Source of the DNA: Pseudomonadota bacterium
GTDB lineage: Bacteria > Pseudomonadota > Gammaproteobacteria > Burkholderiales > Rhodocyclaceae
Assembly (NCBI GenBank): GCA_008501585.1
Contig: QQUN01000078.1
Location: 38,363 to 102,362, forward strand
Direction: 5' to 3'
Length of the DNA stretch: 64,000 bases
The notes below the pieces were generated by a model. That model searched no databases, was not told where the DNA came from, and saw only the letters and a program-made list of their open reading frames with translations. Positions within the stretch are counted from its first letter, which is position 1. Each line of letters begins with the position of its first letter. This document shows positions 1 to 8,927 of this stretch, in pieces. A program made the position numbers and the translations under genes.

Positions 1-568
1 CGCTGAGGTTGTGCACATCGAGCACCGCGCGCGGCAAGGCACGCGTCGGCCGGAAGGTGAAAAAGTCGCTGAAGATGCGGCGATGCACGATCACGCCGGA
101 CACCAGCAGCACCAGCATGGCCATGCCGGCGGCACCGACAAGCCAGTAGCCCAGGTCGGCAAAGCGCAGATGCAGGCGGAAATGGAAGGGAAAGAAAAAG
201 CCGCTCGCACCGACGCTGCCGGCCTCGGGCAGCAGCCGGCCGCTGGCCGGATCGATGTGGCGGCGCACCGGCTGGCCCTGCCCGTCGGTGTAGCGCAGTT
301 CGATTGCCGGTACGCGCGCGCCCGGCAACACCACGGTCCACATCGCCGCGCCAGCGGCCAGGCGTTCGGCCACGGGCACCACGGTGGCGTCCAGGGACGG
401 GGTTGCGGCCGGCGCGGGCAAGCGGGTCGCCGGCATCATCCAGCGGTCGATCTCGCGGTCGAACACCGACAGGCTGCCCATCCAGAAGATGATGAAGAGC
501 AGCGTGCCCAGACACACCCCGGCCCAGGTGTGGAGCCCGGCCATGGCCTGGCGCAACCGCGCGGTCAT
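1..568 (-). CDS. PepSY-associated membrane protein, partial (3' end outside window)
   Basis: Minus-strand gene starting with ATG at 568; its C-terminal part lies beyond base 1. The visible 189 residues open with a transmembrane helix of the PepSY type (LHTWAGVCLGTLLFIIFW), followed by a periplasmic stretch and a second helix ending in HRRIFSDFF and the family-typical segment RALPRAVLDVHNL. Such proteins sit in the inner membrane beside siderophore receptors, where several reduce ferric-siderophores or have an undefined role in iron uptake. One base separates it from the stop of the DUF3649-like gene, so it is the third gene of the receptor operon. The family assignment is confident; the ferric-reductase role is inference from context. 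Confidence 0.85.
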   Translation of the reverse strand, partial: MTARLRQAMAGLHTWAGVCLGTLLFIIFWMGSLSVFDREIDRWMMPATRLPAPAATPSLDATVVPVAERLAAGAAMWTVVLPGARVPAIELRYTDGQGQPVRRHIDPASGRLLPEAGSVGASGFFFPFHFRLHLRFADLGYWLVGAAGMAMLVLLVSGVIVHRRIFSDFFTFRPTRALPRAVLDVHNLS

Positions 569-569
569 G

Positions 570-863
570 TCACGCCGCCACCGGCAGGCGGATGCCCAGC
601 GCCAGCACCCAACTCAAGGCCGCGCCGCCCAGCAGCCCGGCCCACACCCGCCACAGGCGCGGTTCGACCGCGGCCCACAGCAGCACCAGCAGATAGATGA
701 TGAAGCCGAGCATGGCGGCCAGCACCACGGCCTCGCTGTGCGCCATGCCGGCCACGGCGGGCAGGGCCACGGCAAGGAGCGCCACGGCACCGGCGGCAAA
801 CGCGTAGCCCGCGCCCACTGCCGCCAGCACCCGCGAGACCACCCGGCCGCCGTGTCGTGGCAC
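570..863 (-). CDS. Small three-helix membrane protein, DUF3649-like (iron uptake associated)
   Basis: A 97-residue protein made almost entirely of hydrophobic segments (about residues 10-32, 42-64 and 72-94), predicted as three inner-membrane helices. Size and location between a TonB-dependent receptor and a PepSY protein match the DUF3649 family, which is repeatedly found in Fur-regulated iron uptake operons. It begins three bases after the receptor stop codon and ends one base before the PepSY start, so translation is probably coupled. No catalytic motif is visible and the molecular function is unknown. Confidence 0.75.
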   Translation of the reverse strand: MPRHGGRVVSRVLAAVGAGYAFAAGAVALLAVALPAVAGMAHSEAVVLAAMLGFIIYLLVLLWAAVEPRLWRVWAGLLGGAALSWVLALGIRLPVAA

Positions 864-866
864 GAC

Positions 867-2996
867 TCAGAAGTCCACCCGGTAGCCGACCGTCAGGGTG
901 CGCCCGCGCCCCTTGAAGTAGCGCTCGTCACGCGTGGTGGAGTCGGCGCTCTGGCCGTAGTAGGTGACGTAGTCTTCATTGAACAGGTTCTCTACGCCGA
1001 CACTGACCAGCCCCTCGCTCAGGCGGTAGCTCACCGACGCATCGACCAGGCTGTAGCCATCGAAGTCCAGCGATGCCTTGTCGAAGCTGCGGTCGAAATA
1101 ATGATTGGCCTGCACCTGGGTTTCCAGGCGATCGCTCCAGCGGGCGAGCCAGCCCAGCGAGAGGCGGTTGGGCGAGATGTTGGCGCCGTCCAGATCGGTG
1201 TCGACCTTGCCGTCACCATTGGTGTCCGAGCGGCCGGTCAGTCGCGCGTAGCCGGCGCTCAGGCGGTGGTCGTCGGTCACACGCCATGCGGCGCTGGCCT
1301 CGACCCCGCTGATCTCCGTCCGTTCGCGCCGCACCTGGTACACCCCGCCGACGTTGACCAGGCGCGAGCCGAGATCGGCGTCCGATTCGAAGTAGCTCGC
1401 CTCGAACTCGAGCGGGCCGTGGGCCAGGCGGACGCCAAGCTCGCGGTTGTCGGTGACGATGGGCTGCAGATCGAGGAAATCATCCACGCGCTGACCGCTC
1501 TGGTTGATGCCGCGCAGCACCCGGCCGACATCCGGCATGCCGAAGCCCTCCGAGTAGTTGGCAAACACCTGCGCCCAGTCGGTGGCCTGGACGACGATGC
1601 CCGCGTTGAACAGCGTCTCCTGGAAGCTGGGCTCTCCGCCTTCCACCAGCACGCCGTTGGCCGAGGCGACGGTGCGGAAGGAGTCGACCTTCAGCTCGGC
1701 ATACTCGCGCCGCACACCGGCCTGCAGCTTGAGCCGCTCGACCGGGCGCAACTCGGCCTGCAAGAAGGGGGCAAAGTTGCGGAAGGTCGTCTCCGGCACC
1801 CATTCACGGTCGGTGGCGATGAGCATCTGGCGAGTGGTGTCCTGGAGCATGTCGAAGCCGCCGGTGAGGGTCAGCCGGTCGGAGAACAGATCGTGACGGC
1901 TGAGCGTGAACTTGGCGCCGAGCTTGTCCGACTCGTTCTGCGACTGGTCGAACAAGGTCCCCACCGGCGCCAGGCTGGCGTCCTGGAAGGTGCCGAAGGT
2001 GCCGCCGCCGAAGCGCGCGCGGAAGCGCTGCGAGTAAAGCTGCGCGGCGAGCTCGTGCCCTGCCAGGTTGCTGTGCTTGTAGGCCAGGCTGGTGGTCGTC
2101 ACGTCGTTCTGCGGCGCCTTGCCCGCCGGGGTGCCGCGGCGCGAGGTGGCGGGGATGCCGGCATCGGCATCGCCCGGCACGTTGACATAGTCGTTGTTGC
2201 CCTTGAGCACGAAGCGGTTGAGGCTGAAGGCAAGGTTCTGGTCCTCGTCGAACCAGTAGCCGAGCTTGAGCAGGATGTCGTGGCTGACCGAATCCATGAT
2301 GTCGCCCTGGGTGTTGTCCACCCCGATCGACCGGCCGCCACCATCGTAGAACAGGCCTTGGGTCTGGTAGCTGGCGCCGGCCAGGAATTCCCAGCCGTCC
2401 TTCATGCCCTCGACACGGTAGTCGAGCTTGTAGCCCAGCCCGTCAGCCGCCGAATCCGTCGGTCCGGTAAAGCGGATGCCTGCATGCTGGCGCAGCGCCT
2501 CGCTGCGGGTGCGGCGGGTGACGAAGTTGATGATCCCGCCCGTGGCGCCCAGGCCGTGCTCGGCACTGGCGCCGTGGATGATCTCGATCCGCTCGACCAT
2601 CGACAGGTCGATGGTGTAGCCGTCGCGGGAGCTGTCGCGCAGCGGGTTGGACTGCGGCACGCCGTCAATCATGAACAAGGGGTTGCGACCGCGGAAGGTC
2701 TCGCCGGCATTGGACAGCTTCTGGCGGCTCGGCGAGTAGGACGGCAGCAGATTGCTCAGCACCTGCGCCTGGTCCGACGACACCGCAAGCTGGCGCTCGA
2801 TCTGCTCGCGCGAAATGACGGTGATCTTCTGCGCCGTCTCGCCCGCCACACTGCCCGAACGGGTGGCGCTGACGGTGACGCTGTCCAGTTCGGTCGGCCG
2901 TTGCTCGGCCGCGGCGGGCAGCGCCAGCATCGCCCCCACAAGGGCGGTTACGGCCGGCAGTCGACGGCCGGGGGCAGGACGGTAAAAACGCAGCAT
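867..2996 (-). CDS. TonB-dependent outer-membrane siderophore receptor
   Basis: A 709-residue outer-membrane receptor. Residues 1-30 form a signal peptide (cleavage after LPAAA). A TonB-box-like stretch (LDSVTVSATR, about 38-47) precedes the plug domain, which contains RGRNPLFMIDGVP and VERIEIIHGASAEHGLGATGG. The rest is a beta-barrel ending in the aromatic signature GYRVDF. The plug sequence resembles IutA/FepA-type catecholate or hydroxamate receptors, but the ligand cannot be told. It is the first gene of a three-gene operon with DUF3649-like and PepSY proteins, and a Fur-box-like palindrome overlaps the likely promoter about 170 bases upstream, so iron-repressed transcription is expected. 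The family call is very secure. Confidence 0.95.
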   Translation of the reverse strand: MLRFYRPAPGRRLPAVTALVGAMLALPAAAEQRPTELDSVTVSATRSGSVAGETAQKITVISREQIERQLAVSSDQAQVLSNLLPSYSPSRQKLSNAGETFRGRNPLFMIDGVPQSNPLRDSSRDGYTIDLSMVERIEIIHGASAEHGLGATGGIINFVTRRTRSEALRQHAGIRFTGPTDSAADGLGYKLDYRVEGMKDGWEFLAGASYQTQGLFYDGGGRSIGVDNTQGDIMDSVSHDILLKLGYWFDEDQNLAFSLNRFVLKGNNDYVNVPGDADAGIPATSRRGTPAGKAPQNDVTTTSLAYKHSNLAGHELAAQLYSQRFRARFGGGTFGTFQDASLAPVGTLFDQSQNESDKLGAKFTLSRHDLFSDRLTLTGGFDMLQDTTRQMLIATDREWVPETTFRNFAPFLQAELRPVERLKLQAGVRREYAELKVDSFRTVASANGVLVEGGEPSFQETLFNAGIVVQATDWAQVFANYSEGFGMPDVGRVLRGINQSGQRVDDFLDLQPIVTDNRELGVRLAHGPLEFEASYFESDADLGSRLVNVGGVYQVRRERTEISGVEASAAWRVTDDHRLSAGYARLTGRSDTNGDGKVDTDLDGANISPNRLSLGWLARWSDRLETQVQANHYFDRSFDKASLDFDGYSLVDASVSYRLSEGLVSVGVENLFNEDYVTYYGQSADSTTRDERYFKGRGRTLTVGYRVDF

Positions 2997-3168
2997 CAGT
3001 CACTCTCCATGTCTATCGTGATTCAAACCATGGCTGGCGAGGAGCGAGGCTCGTGGCTGGCTGCGGCAGGCCGGCCCTGTCCGCGCCATCGGGCGGCGGC
3101 AGGGTGCCGGTGAGTTCAGGCGTCCCGCCGCGGCAGATCGGTGCGGGGGAAAACCAAGGAAGGGCGGC

Positions 3169-3198
3169 ATTCTAATTGATAACGATTCTCAACTACAA
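3169..3198 (-). promoter_or_regulatory. Fur-box-like operator over the receptor promoter
   Basis: Read on the minus strand, TTGTAG (3198-3193), an 18-base spacer and TAGAAT (3174-3169) form a sigma-70-like promoter directed at the TonB receptor. The spacer contains TGAGAATCGTTATCA, close to the Fur consensus of inverted GATAAT half-sites. Binding of Fur-Fe(II) there would block the promoter. The match is by eye; no weight-matrix score was computed. Confidence 0.65.
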
Positions 3199-3280
3199 CC
3201 CTTGCCCTCGGCGGCGCCATGTTGCGCCTTCCGCAACGGGTGCTTCACAGCCCCGTCCGACGGCGCTACCGTGCACCCGC

Positions 3281-3670
3281 ATGACACCCCGACACCGCCC
3301 CTGCCCCTGCGGCCGCCCGGCCACCTATGCCGCCTGTTGCGGCCGACTGATTTCCGGCGATGCCATCGCGGCGGATGCCGAGTCGTTGATGCGCTCGCGC
3401 TATACCGCCTATTGCGTGGGCGCCGCCGACTACCTGCGCGCCACCTGGCATGTATCGACCCGGCCCGCGGCGCTGACACTGGACGACACCCCGCGCTGGA
3501 CCGGCCTGCGCATTGAATCGGCCACGTCCACGGGGCCAACGACGGCCACCGTCGGTTTCGTGGCCCGCTACCGCAGCGGCGGGCGTGCCGGTGAGCTTCG
3601 CGAGCTCAGCCGCTTCGTGTGCGAGGACGGCCGCTGGTATTACGTGGATGGCGATATCCAGGACGACTGA
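3281..3670 (+). CDS. YchJ/UPF0225 family protein with SEC-C zinc motif
   Basis: A 129-residue protein. The start at 3281 places the cysteine motif CPCGRPATYAACCGRLI at the very N-terminus, as in YchJ family proteins; an upstream in-frame start would add 35 unrelated residues overlapping the Fur-controlled promoter region. The SEC-C-like cluster is followed by SLMRSRYTAYCVG and an NTF2-like fold core ending WYYVDGDI, both typical of YchJ. The biochemical role of the family is not established. It is divergent from the iron receptor gene and appears monocistronic. Confidence 0.88.
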   Translation: MTPRHRPCPCGRPATYAACCGRLISGDAIAADAESLMRSRYTAYCVGAADYLRATWHVSTRPAALTLDDTPRWTGLRIESATSTGPTTATVGFVARYRSGGRAGELRELSRFVCEDGRWYYVDGDIQDD

Positions 3671-3736
3671 CAGCCAGCTGCCGGGCTGCCTATAATCGGG
3701 CTTCCAGGCTTTCGCCGCACTCCGGAGCGCCCGCGC

Positions 3737-4120
3737 ATGAATCTCGAGAAGGTCATCTTCGGCTTCTTCATCGTCCTCGCCGCCACGCTCAACTTCGGCT
3801 TTTTCGTCGGTGACCTGAGCAACCCCGAGCACCACGACATCTACGAACTGTTCGCCGCCATCGTGGTCAACCTGATCGCCACCGTGCTCAAGTTCGGCGA
3901 CCGCACACAGATCGGGGCGGTGCACCTGTCCACCTCGCTGGTGGCCGACCTGCAGCTGATTGCCGCCGCCATGGTGTGGGGCTACGGCGCCCATGTGCTT
4001 GGCACCGGCATGACGCCGGACATCACCGCCAAGGTGGTGTCGCTGTCGGGCGGCGCCCTGTTCGCCAACGTGGTCTCGGTCATCATCCTGATCGCCGAAA
4101 CCATCATGCAGCGTCGATGA
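3737..4120 (+). CDS. Small membrane protein (DUF6394-like), channel-coupled
   Basis: A 127-residue inner-membrane protein with hydrophobic helices near residues 5-25, 38-52, 70-88 and 100-122 and no obvious signal peptide. It resembles a conserved proteobacterial family I know as DUF6394. The stop codon overlaps the start of the downstream potassium channel gene (ATGA), so the two are translationally coupled. I infer a partner or modulator of that channel, but nothing in the sequence proves this. Confidence 0.7.
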   Translation: MNLEKVIFGFFIVLAATLNFGFFVGDLSNPEHHDIYELFAAIVVNLIATVLKFGDRTQIGAVHLSTSLVADLQLIAAAMVWGYGAHVLGTGMTPDITAKVVSLSGGALFANVVSVIILIAETIMQRR

Positions 4121-5835
4121 CGCCAGCCACCCACCACAGCACGCTGTTCCTCGCCGTGCGGCGCCTGCGGGCGCCGCTGATCACGCTCATCGTCATCTTC
4201 GCCATTTCGGTGCTGGGGCTGACCCTCGCACCGGGCATCGATGGCCGCCAGATGAGCTTTTTCCACGCCTTCTACTTCATCAGCTACACCGCCACCACCA
4301 TCGGCTTTGGCGAAATCCCGCTGACGTTTTCCGAGCAGCAGCGCCTGTGGGTGACCGTCTGCATCTACATGGCCGTGGTTGGCTGGGCCTACACCATCGG
4401 TTCGCTGTTCGCCCTGCTGCAGGACCACACCTTCCAGAACGCCATCGCCACCGAGCGCTTCGCCCGCCAGGTCCGGCGCATCCACGAACCCTTCTATCTG
4501 GTCTGCGGCTACGGGGAGACCGGCCGCCTGGTGTGCAAGGCGCTGGACCGCCTCGGCGAACGCGCCGTGGTGGTCGAACGCAATCCGGACAAGGCCGGCG
4601 AGCAGGAGCTGCATGGCTACGTGACCGACATGCCCTGCCTGGCCGCCGACGCCAGCCTGCCCGAAACCCTGCGCTTTGCCGGCCTGACCAATCGCCACTG
4701 CCGCGGCGTGCTGGCCCTGACCGACGACGACAACACCAACCTGGCCATCGCCATCTCCGCGCGCCTGCTGGCCCCCAAATTGCCGGCCATGTGCCGCGCC
4801 AGTTCAAGCGAGGTGGCTGCCAACATGGCATCGTTCGGCACGCGGCACATCATCAACCCCTATGCCAAGTTCGCCGAGTACCTGGCCCTGGCGCTGCATG
4901 CCCCCAACTCCTACCACCTGCTGACCTGGCTGACCGGCATCCCCGGCTCGGCCATCGAGCGCCACCGCGACCCGCCGCGCGGCAAATGGGTACTGTGCGG
5001 CTACGGCAGCTTTGGCCGCGGGATCGTCAAGGCCTTCGACCGCGAAGACGTGCCGGTCACCATCATCGACCGCGACGCGCCGGACGGCGACGGCCACCGG
5101 GTGGTGCGCGGCGACGGCACCGGCGCCGCCACGCTCGAGCGCGCCAACATCGGGCACGCGGTCGGCATCGTGGCCAGCACCGGCAACGACATCGACAACC
5201 TGTCGATCGCGGTCACCGCGCGGGAGATCAATCCGGACCTGTTCGTCATCCTGCGCATGAACGCCTATGCCAACCATGCCCTGTTCGACGCCTTCGAATC
5301 GGATGTCACCGTCGTGCCGAGCGAGATCATCGGCCATGAATGCCTCGCCGTGCTGACCACCCCGCTGCTCGAGCCCTTCCTGAAGGAAATCGCCGAGCGC
5401 AACGACAGCTGGTCGGCCACCTTGCTGACCCGGCTGACCGACCGCTTCGGCTGGCATGTCCCCGCGGTGTGGAGCGTGCGCCTCAACCTCCAGCGCGCAC
5501 CGGCGCTCTACCGCCACCTGATGCGCAACGGCAATTCGGTCCGCCTCGGTGAATTACTGCGCGATCCGCATGATCGCGCCCACGAACTGCCCGCCGCCGT
5601 GCTCTACCTGCACCGCGACGACGACGACCACATTGTTTGCCCCGACGCCGACGAGCTCATCCGCCCCGGCGACCGCCTGTTGATGGTCGGCCTGCCGGCA
5701 GCGCGCGCCGACTTTGCCCTGACCGTCGGCAACGGCCACACTCTCGACTACGTGCTCACCGGCGCCGACCGGCCCGGTGGCTGGGTGTGGGAGTGGCTAG
5801 CCGATCGGCGGCGACGCACCCCCGACGCCGGCTGA
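4117..5835 (+). CDS. Potassium channel with two RCK (TrkA-N) domains
   Basis: A 572-residue membrane protein. Two transmembrane helices (about residues 15-38 and 80-105) flank a pore loop whose filter reads TIGFGE, a variant of the K+ filter TVGYG. Two Rossmann-type RCK domains follow, with nucleotide-binding loops GYGETGR (near 125) and GYGSFGRG (near 290), and a TrkA-C-like tail. This is the architecture of Kch/MthK-type channels gated by a cytosolic ligand. The start ATG at 4117 overlaps the stop of the small membrane protein upstream. The 3' end overlaps the convergent response-regulator gene by 39 bases. Confidence 0.9.
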   Translation: MTPATHHSTLFLAVRRLRAPLITLIVIFAISVLGLTLAPGIDGRQMSFFHAFYFISYTATTIGFGEIPLTFSEQQRLWVTVCIYMAVVGWAYTIGSLFALLQDHTFQNAIATERFARQVRRIHEPFYLVCGYGETGRLVCKALDRLGERAVVVERNPDKAGEQELHGYVTDMPCLAADASLPETLRFAGLTNRHCRGVLALTDDDNTNLAIAISARLLAPKLPAMCRASSSEVAANMASFGTRHIINPYAKFAEYLALALHAPNSYHLLTWLTGIPGSAIERHRDPPRGKWVLCGYGSFGRGIVKAFDREDVPVTIIDRDAPDGDGHRVVRGDGTGAATLERANIGHAVGIVASTGNDIDNLSIAVTAREINPDLFVILRMNAYANHALFDAFESDVTVVPSEIIGHECLAVLTTPLLEPFLKEIAERNDSWSATLLTRLTDRFGWHVPAVWSVRLNLQRAPALYRHLMRNGNSVRLGELLRDPHDRAHELPAAVLYLHRDDDDHIVCPDADELIRPGDRLLMVGLPAARADFALTVGNGHTLDYVLTGADRPGGWVWEWLADRRRRTPDAG

Positions 5836-6186
5836 CGGCGGCGCGATGGCCGCCAGGATCTCCGCCGGCGTCACCGGCTTGAGCAACAGCCCGTCAAAGC
5901 CCGCGGCCAGCACCTGCTCGCGCAACTCGTCCGCGCCGTAGGCGGTGTAGGCCACGATGCGCAGCGGCGCCCCCCCGGCCCGTGCGCGCAACTGGCGGCA
6001 AACCTCGTAGCCGCTCATGTCGGGCATGGTGAGATCGAGCAACACCACATCAAAGGGCGTCTGCGCGGCACATGCCAGGGCATCGGCACCGGTCGTCACC
6101 TCCTCCACGGTGTGCCCCACACGGCCAAGCACCACGGCCGGCAGCTTGCGGTTGGCAAAATCATCGTCGACGATCAGGATTCGCAT
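5797..6186 (-). CDS. Stand-alone response regulator receiver protein
   Basis: A 129-residue single receiver domain: acidic pocket IVDDD at residues 5-9, phospho-acceptor Asp51 in VVLLDLTMPDMSG, a conserved Thr/Ala region (VAYTAYG) and Lys in LLLKPVTP near 103. There is no output domain, so it probably works by protein-protein contact, as CheY or Spo0F do. The start at 6186 is set by MRILIVDDD. No histidine kinase gene is adjacent; the partner is unknown. Its 3' end overlaps the K+ channel gene tail to tail. Confidence 0.88.
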   Translation of the reverse strand: MRILIVDDDFANRKLPAVVLGRVGHTVEEVTTGADALACAAQTPFDVVLLDLTMPDMSGYEVCRQLRARAGGAPLRIVAYTAYGADELREQVLAAGFDGLLLKPVTPAEILAAIAPPSAGVGGASPPIG

Positions 6187-6290
6187 GGCAGCACGCGCAT
6201 CGCGCCCAGTGCAGAACAGACCGACAGTGTGCCCCAAACCCGCGCCGGCTTGCTTGCCGCGACGGCACAAATCGCTATCATGGGCCGGCC

Positions 6291-7136
6291 ATGATCGCCC
6301 CCGCCCCTGCCCCCGACCTGAGCATCGACGCCATTGACCGTCGGCTCGCGGCCGCCTGCGACAGCGGTGCGCTCCAGCCAATCCGCACCGAGCAGACGCT
6401 GATCAGCGATCACGGCCTGCCGTTCGTGGTCAAGTGGATCGCCCGTGACGCCCTCGCCGGCCATCGGCACAAGCCGGCGCGCTCGCCGCACCACAATCCG
6501 TTCCTGCCGCCGGAAGAGACGCTCACCTTTGGCGCGCTGGGCGACACGCATCTGGTGCTGCTCAACAAGTACCCGGTCATGCCGCGCCACCTGCTGGTGG
6601 TCACCCGCGTCTTCGAGGCGCAGACCGCGGCCATCACCGAGGCGGATTTTGCAGCGCTGGGCACCATCGTGGCCGCGCATGGCGGTCTGGGCTTCTACAA
6701 CGCCGGTGAGCGCGCCGGCGCCAGCCAGGATCACAAGCACCTGCAGTGGATCCCCGACCTGCCGCCGCTGGCCCGGCAACTGGCTGCCCGAGCGCCCGAG
6801 GACGACGCGAATTTCCGTTTCCGACATGCCTTCGCGGTGCTCCCCGCGGGCCTCTGGTCCGGCAACGCGACGGGCCAGGCGCTTGCGCGCTGTTACCACG
6901 CACTGTGCCGCCAGGCCGGCTTCGATCCGCAAGCGGCCGAACTGCCGCCCTACAACCTGCTCGTCACCCGCGCATGGATGTGGCTGATCCCGCGGCGGGC
7001 CGAGCGCTGGCAGCACATGTCGATCAATGCCCTGGGCTTTGCCGGCTCACTGTTCGTCAAGTCACGCGAGCAGCTGCCCGCGCTGACCGAGGCCGGCCCG
7101 CTGGCGCTGCTCGAAGCGGTCGGAGAACCGGTTTAG
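6291..7136 (+). CDS. ATP adenylyltransferase / Ap4A phosphorylase family protein
   Basis: A 281-residue HIT-superfamily enzyme. The motif GASQDHKHLQWI near residue 147 is the Apa1/Apa2 form of the histidine triad, where one His is replaced by Gln as in Ap4A phosphorylases. The N-terminal part contains FLPPEETLTFG and HLVLLNKYPVMPRHLLVVT, and a C-terminal domain typical of ATP adenylyltransferases ends the protein. The expected reaction is phosphorolysis of diadenosine tetraphosphate to ADP and ATP. The start at 6291 avoids a long unrelated N-terminal extension antisense to the response regulator. Confidence 0.88.
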   Translation: MIAPAPAPDLSIDAIDRRLAAACDSGALQPIRTEQTLISDHGLPFVVKWIARDALAGHRHKPARSPHHNPFLPPEETLTFGALGDTHLVLLNKYPVMPRHLLVVTRVFEAQTAAITEADFAALGTIVAAHGGLGFYNAGERAGASQDHKHLQWIPDLPPLARQLAARAPEDDANFRFRHAFAVLPAGLWSGNATGQALARCYHALCRQAGFDPQAAELPPYNLLVTRAWMWLIPRRAERWQHMSINALGFAGSLFVKSREQLPALTEAGPLALLEAVGEPV

Positions 7137-7147
7137 GGGCTGCGGAC

Positions 7148-7507
7148 CTATGCCGCCTGAGGGAAGAACCAGGGTTCGATCGGCGGCAGATTGATCTTTT
7201 CGCGCAGCTCGTTGCACTTCGGGTTCGGCGTGCCGTCCTCGAAAAACACCGGAAACGCGCGACACGGCGAGGGGCGGTTTTCGTAGATGCTGCACGAGAC
7301 CGCCTCGCCAATCACCCCCTCAAGCGCACTGCAGCGACGCGGCACGTCGTTGCTGCCTTTCATGCAGCGCATGTGGTGGTTGAGCTTCTCGGTCATGTGC
7401 GCCGGCACGAAACCGCCGGGGGCATCGTCCGCCTCGGCCCAATAGAAAGAGATACGGAAATGGGTGCAGCAAATGCCGCACTCAAGACACGGGTTCGGTT
7501 CAGTCAT
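7148..7507 (-). CDS. YkgJ family cysteine-cluster protein
   Basis: A 119-residue protein opening with MTEPNPCLECGICC, the CxxCxxCC cluster of the YkgJ (zinc- or iron-chelating, formerly UPF0153) family. Further cysteines lie at MRCMKG, RRCSAL, VSCSIYENRPSPCRAFP and PKCNEL; CSIYENRPxxCR is a family hallmark. The start at 7507 is chosen because the cluster is normally N-terminal; an alternative start 12 codons upstream has no better ribosome-binding site. The protein probably binds an Fe-S cluster or zinc; its substrate is unknown. It converges with the Ap4A phosphorylase gene. Confidence 0.85.
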   Translation of the reverse strand: MTEPNPCLECGICCTHFRISFYWAEADDAPGGFVPAHMTEKLNHHMRCMKGSNDVPRRCSALEGVIGEAVSCSIYENRPSPCRAFPVFFEDGTPNPKCNELREKINLPPIEPWFFPQAA

Positions 7508-7697
7508 GTCCAACACACGCAAAGAGATGCCGGCATGCACCACGGGTGCACACCGCCAAATCGACGACGCTTCGCGCCTGCTGGACTGCGGCGCCCCATA
7601 AGGGCATCGCGGGGGGCTAATTGTGACTGCGTTCCATCGATTCCGGCGCGCGGATTATAGCGATTTTGTTCCGGAAAACAATGGCTTCCGGGCGTCC

Positions 7698-8927
7698 CTA
7701 TTGCGCCTTCCGGCGCACCGCGATGCTGCGCTTGGCGTCTTCCTTGAAGGCATAGTCGATCCGCCCCTGGCGCACCACGCCGAGCACCAGCATGTTCTCG
7801 GTGATGGCGTCATGGTCCTCGGGCGTAAAGGGCCGGATATACGTGGTGACAACGCCCTCGACACCCCGGTTGAGCTGCTCGAGCGCAAGGCGGATCTTGT
7901 CGCCATCGGTCGTGCCGGCCAACGACATGGCATTGAACAACACGCGCATGGCGTCGTAGCCCTGCGCCGCCGACATGGCGGATTCCATTGCATCCTTGCC
8001 GAAGCGGCTGGCGAACTCGCTGACGAACTGCCTGTGCCGGGTGTTCTCACTGCCGGGAATGAAGGACTGCACCGTCATCACCCCGTCCCCGGCCGGACCG
8101 GCCTGATCCAGGAAGTTGCGCATCGACACTGTCCAGCTGGCGAAGGTCGGCGCTCCCCAGCCCATCTCGGCCTTGGTCTTGGCGATCGCCGCCAGCTCCG
8201 GACCGATGCCATACATCACCAGCGCCTGCGCACCGGCGGCACGTACCGCGTCGAGCTGCGCGCGCATGTCGCGGTCGCCGATGCCGAAACGCTCGACCCG
8301 CACCGGCGTCACGCCGTGCGTGGCCAACGCTTTCACCAAATCCCCCATCTCCGCTTCGCCGTAGCCGGTGTCGTCGGCCAGGATGCCGATCTGGCGAAGC
8401 CCCCGCGCTTCAACCAGATGCCGCGCCAGAAAGGCGTTTGACACCCCGGTGCGCGGCGACATGCGGAACACGAAGTTGTGCGGCGCATTGGGCGGCGCGA
8501 AGCGACGACTGACTTCGGTGCCGGTCGACACCGCCACCACCAGCGGCACCTTGGCATCTTGGTAGATGTCGATCGACTTGAGCGCCACGCCGGTATTGAC
8601 GATGCCCACCGTGGCGACGACCTTTTCCGTCTCAACCAGTTCGCGGGCGATGGCCTGCCCCGTGTCCGGGTTTGCGGCATCGTCGCGTTCGACCAGTTCG
8701 ATTTTGCGCCCGAGCACACCGCCGACATAGGTGTTGATCTCATCCACCGCCATCTGGATGCCGAGCCGCATGCTGTTGCCCATCGGCGCACTGCCGCCGC
8801 TGAAGGGGCCTGAGAGGCCGATCTTGATGGGTGCGTCGGCGTGCGCCGCCGCAGCAAACAGGCCTAGCGCCAGCCCGATGGCCGACAGCGTCCGGCCGCG
8901 CCAGGCGCGGACAGCGTTTGGAATCAT
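7698..8927 (-). CDS. Periplasmic substrate-binding protein of branched-chain amino-acid ABC type
   Basis: A 409-residue type-I periplasmic binding protein (LivK/Peripla_BP_6). Residues 1-31 are a signal peptide ending HADA; mature sequence begins IKIGLSGPFSGGSAPMG, the typical entry strand. Later landmarks are VDEINTYVGGVLGRKIELV, DDTGYGEAEMGD and AAQGYDAMRVL. Such proteins bind amino acids, amides or aromatic acids in the periplasm and feed a LivHMGF permease. No permease or ATPase gene is beside it, so it is an orphan in this window. The ligand cannot be predicted. Confidence 0.9.
   Translation of the reverse strand: MIPNAVRAWRGRTLSAIGLALGLFAAAAHADAPIKIGLSGPFSGGSAPMGNSMRLGIQMAVDEINTYVGGVLGRKIELVERDDAANPDTGQAIARELVETEKVVATVGIVNTGVALKSIDIYQDAKVPLVVAVSTGTEVSRRFAPPNAPHNFVFRMSPRTGVSNAFLARHLVEARGLRQIGILADDTGYGEAEMGDLVKALATHGVTPVRVERFGIGDRDMRAQLDAVRAAGAQALVMYGIGPELAAIAKTKAEMGWGAPTFASWTVSMRNFLDQAGPAGDGVMTVQSFIPGSENTRHRQFVSEFASRFGKDAMESAMSAAQGYDAMRVLFNAMSLAGTTDGDKIRLALEQLNRGVEGVVTTYIRPFTPEDHDAITENMLVLGVVRQGRIDYAFKEDAKRSIAVRRKAQ

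Noticed and set aside
384..3113. A 909-codon open frame opposite the TonB receptor
   Set aside because: Composition is low-complexity (His, Gln, Arg, Ala rich) and it mirrors the codon bias of the receptor gene on the other strand; no recognisable domain.
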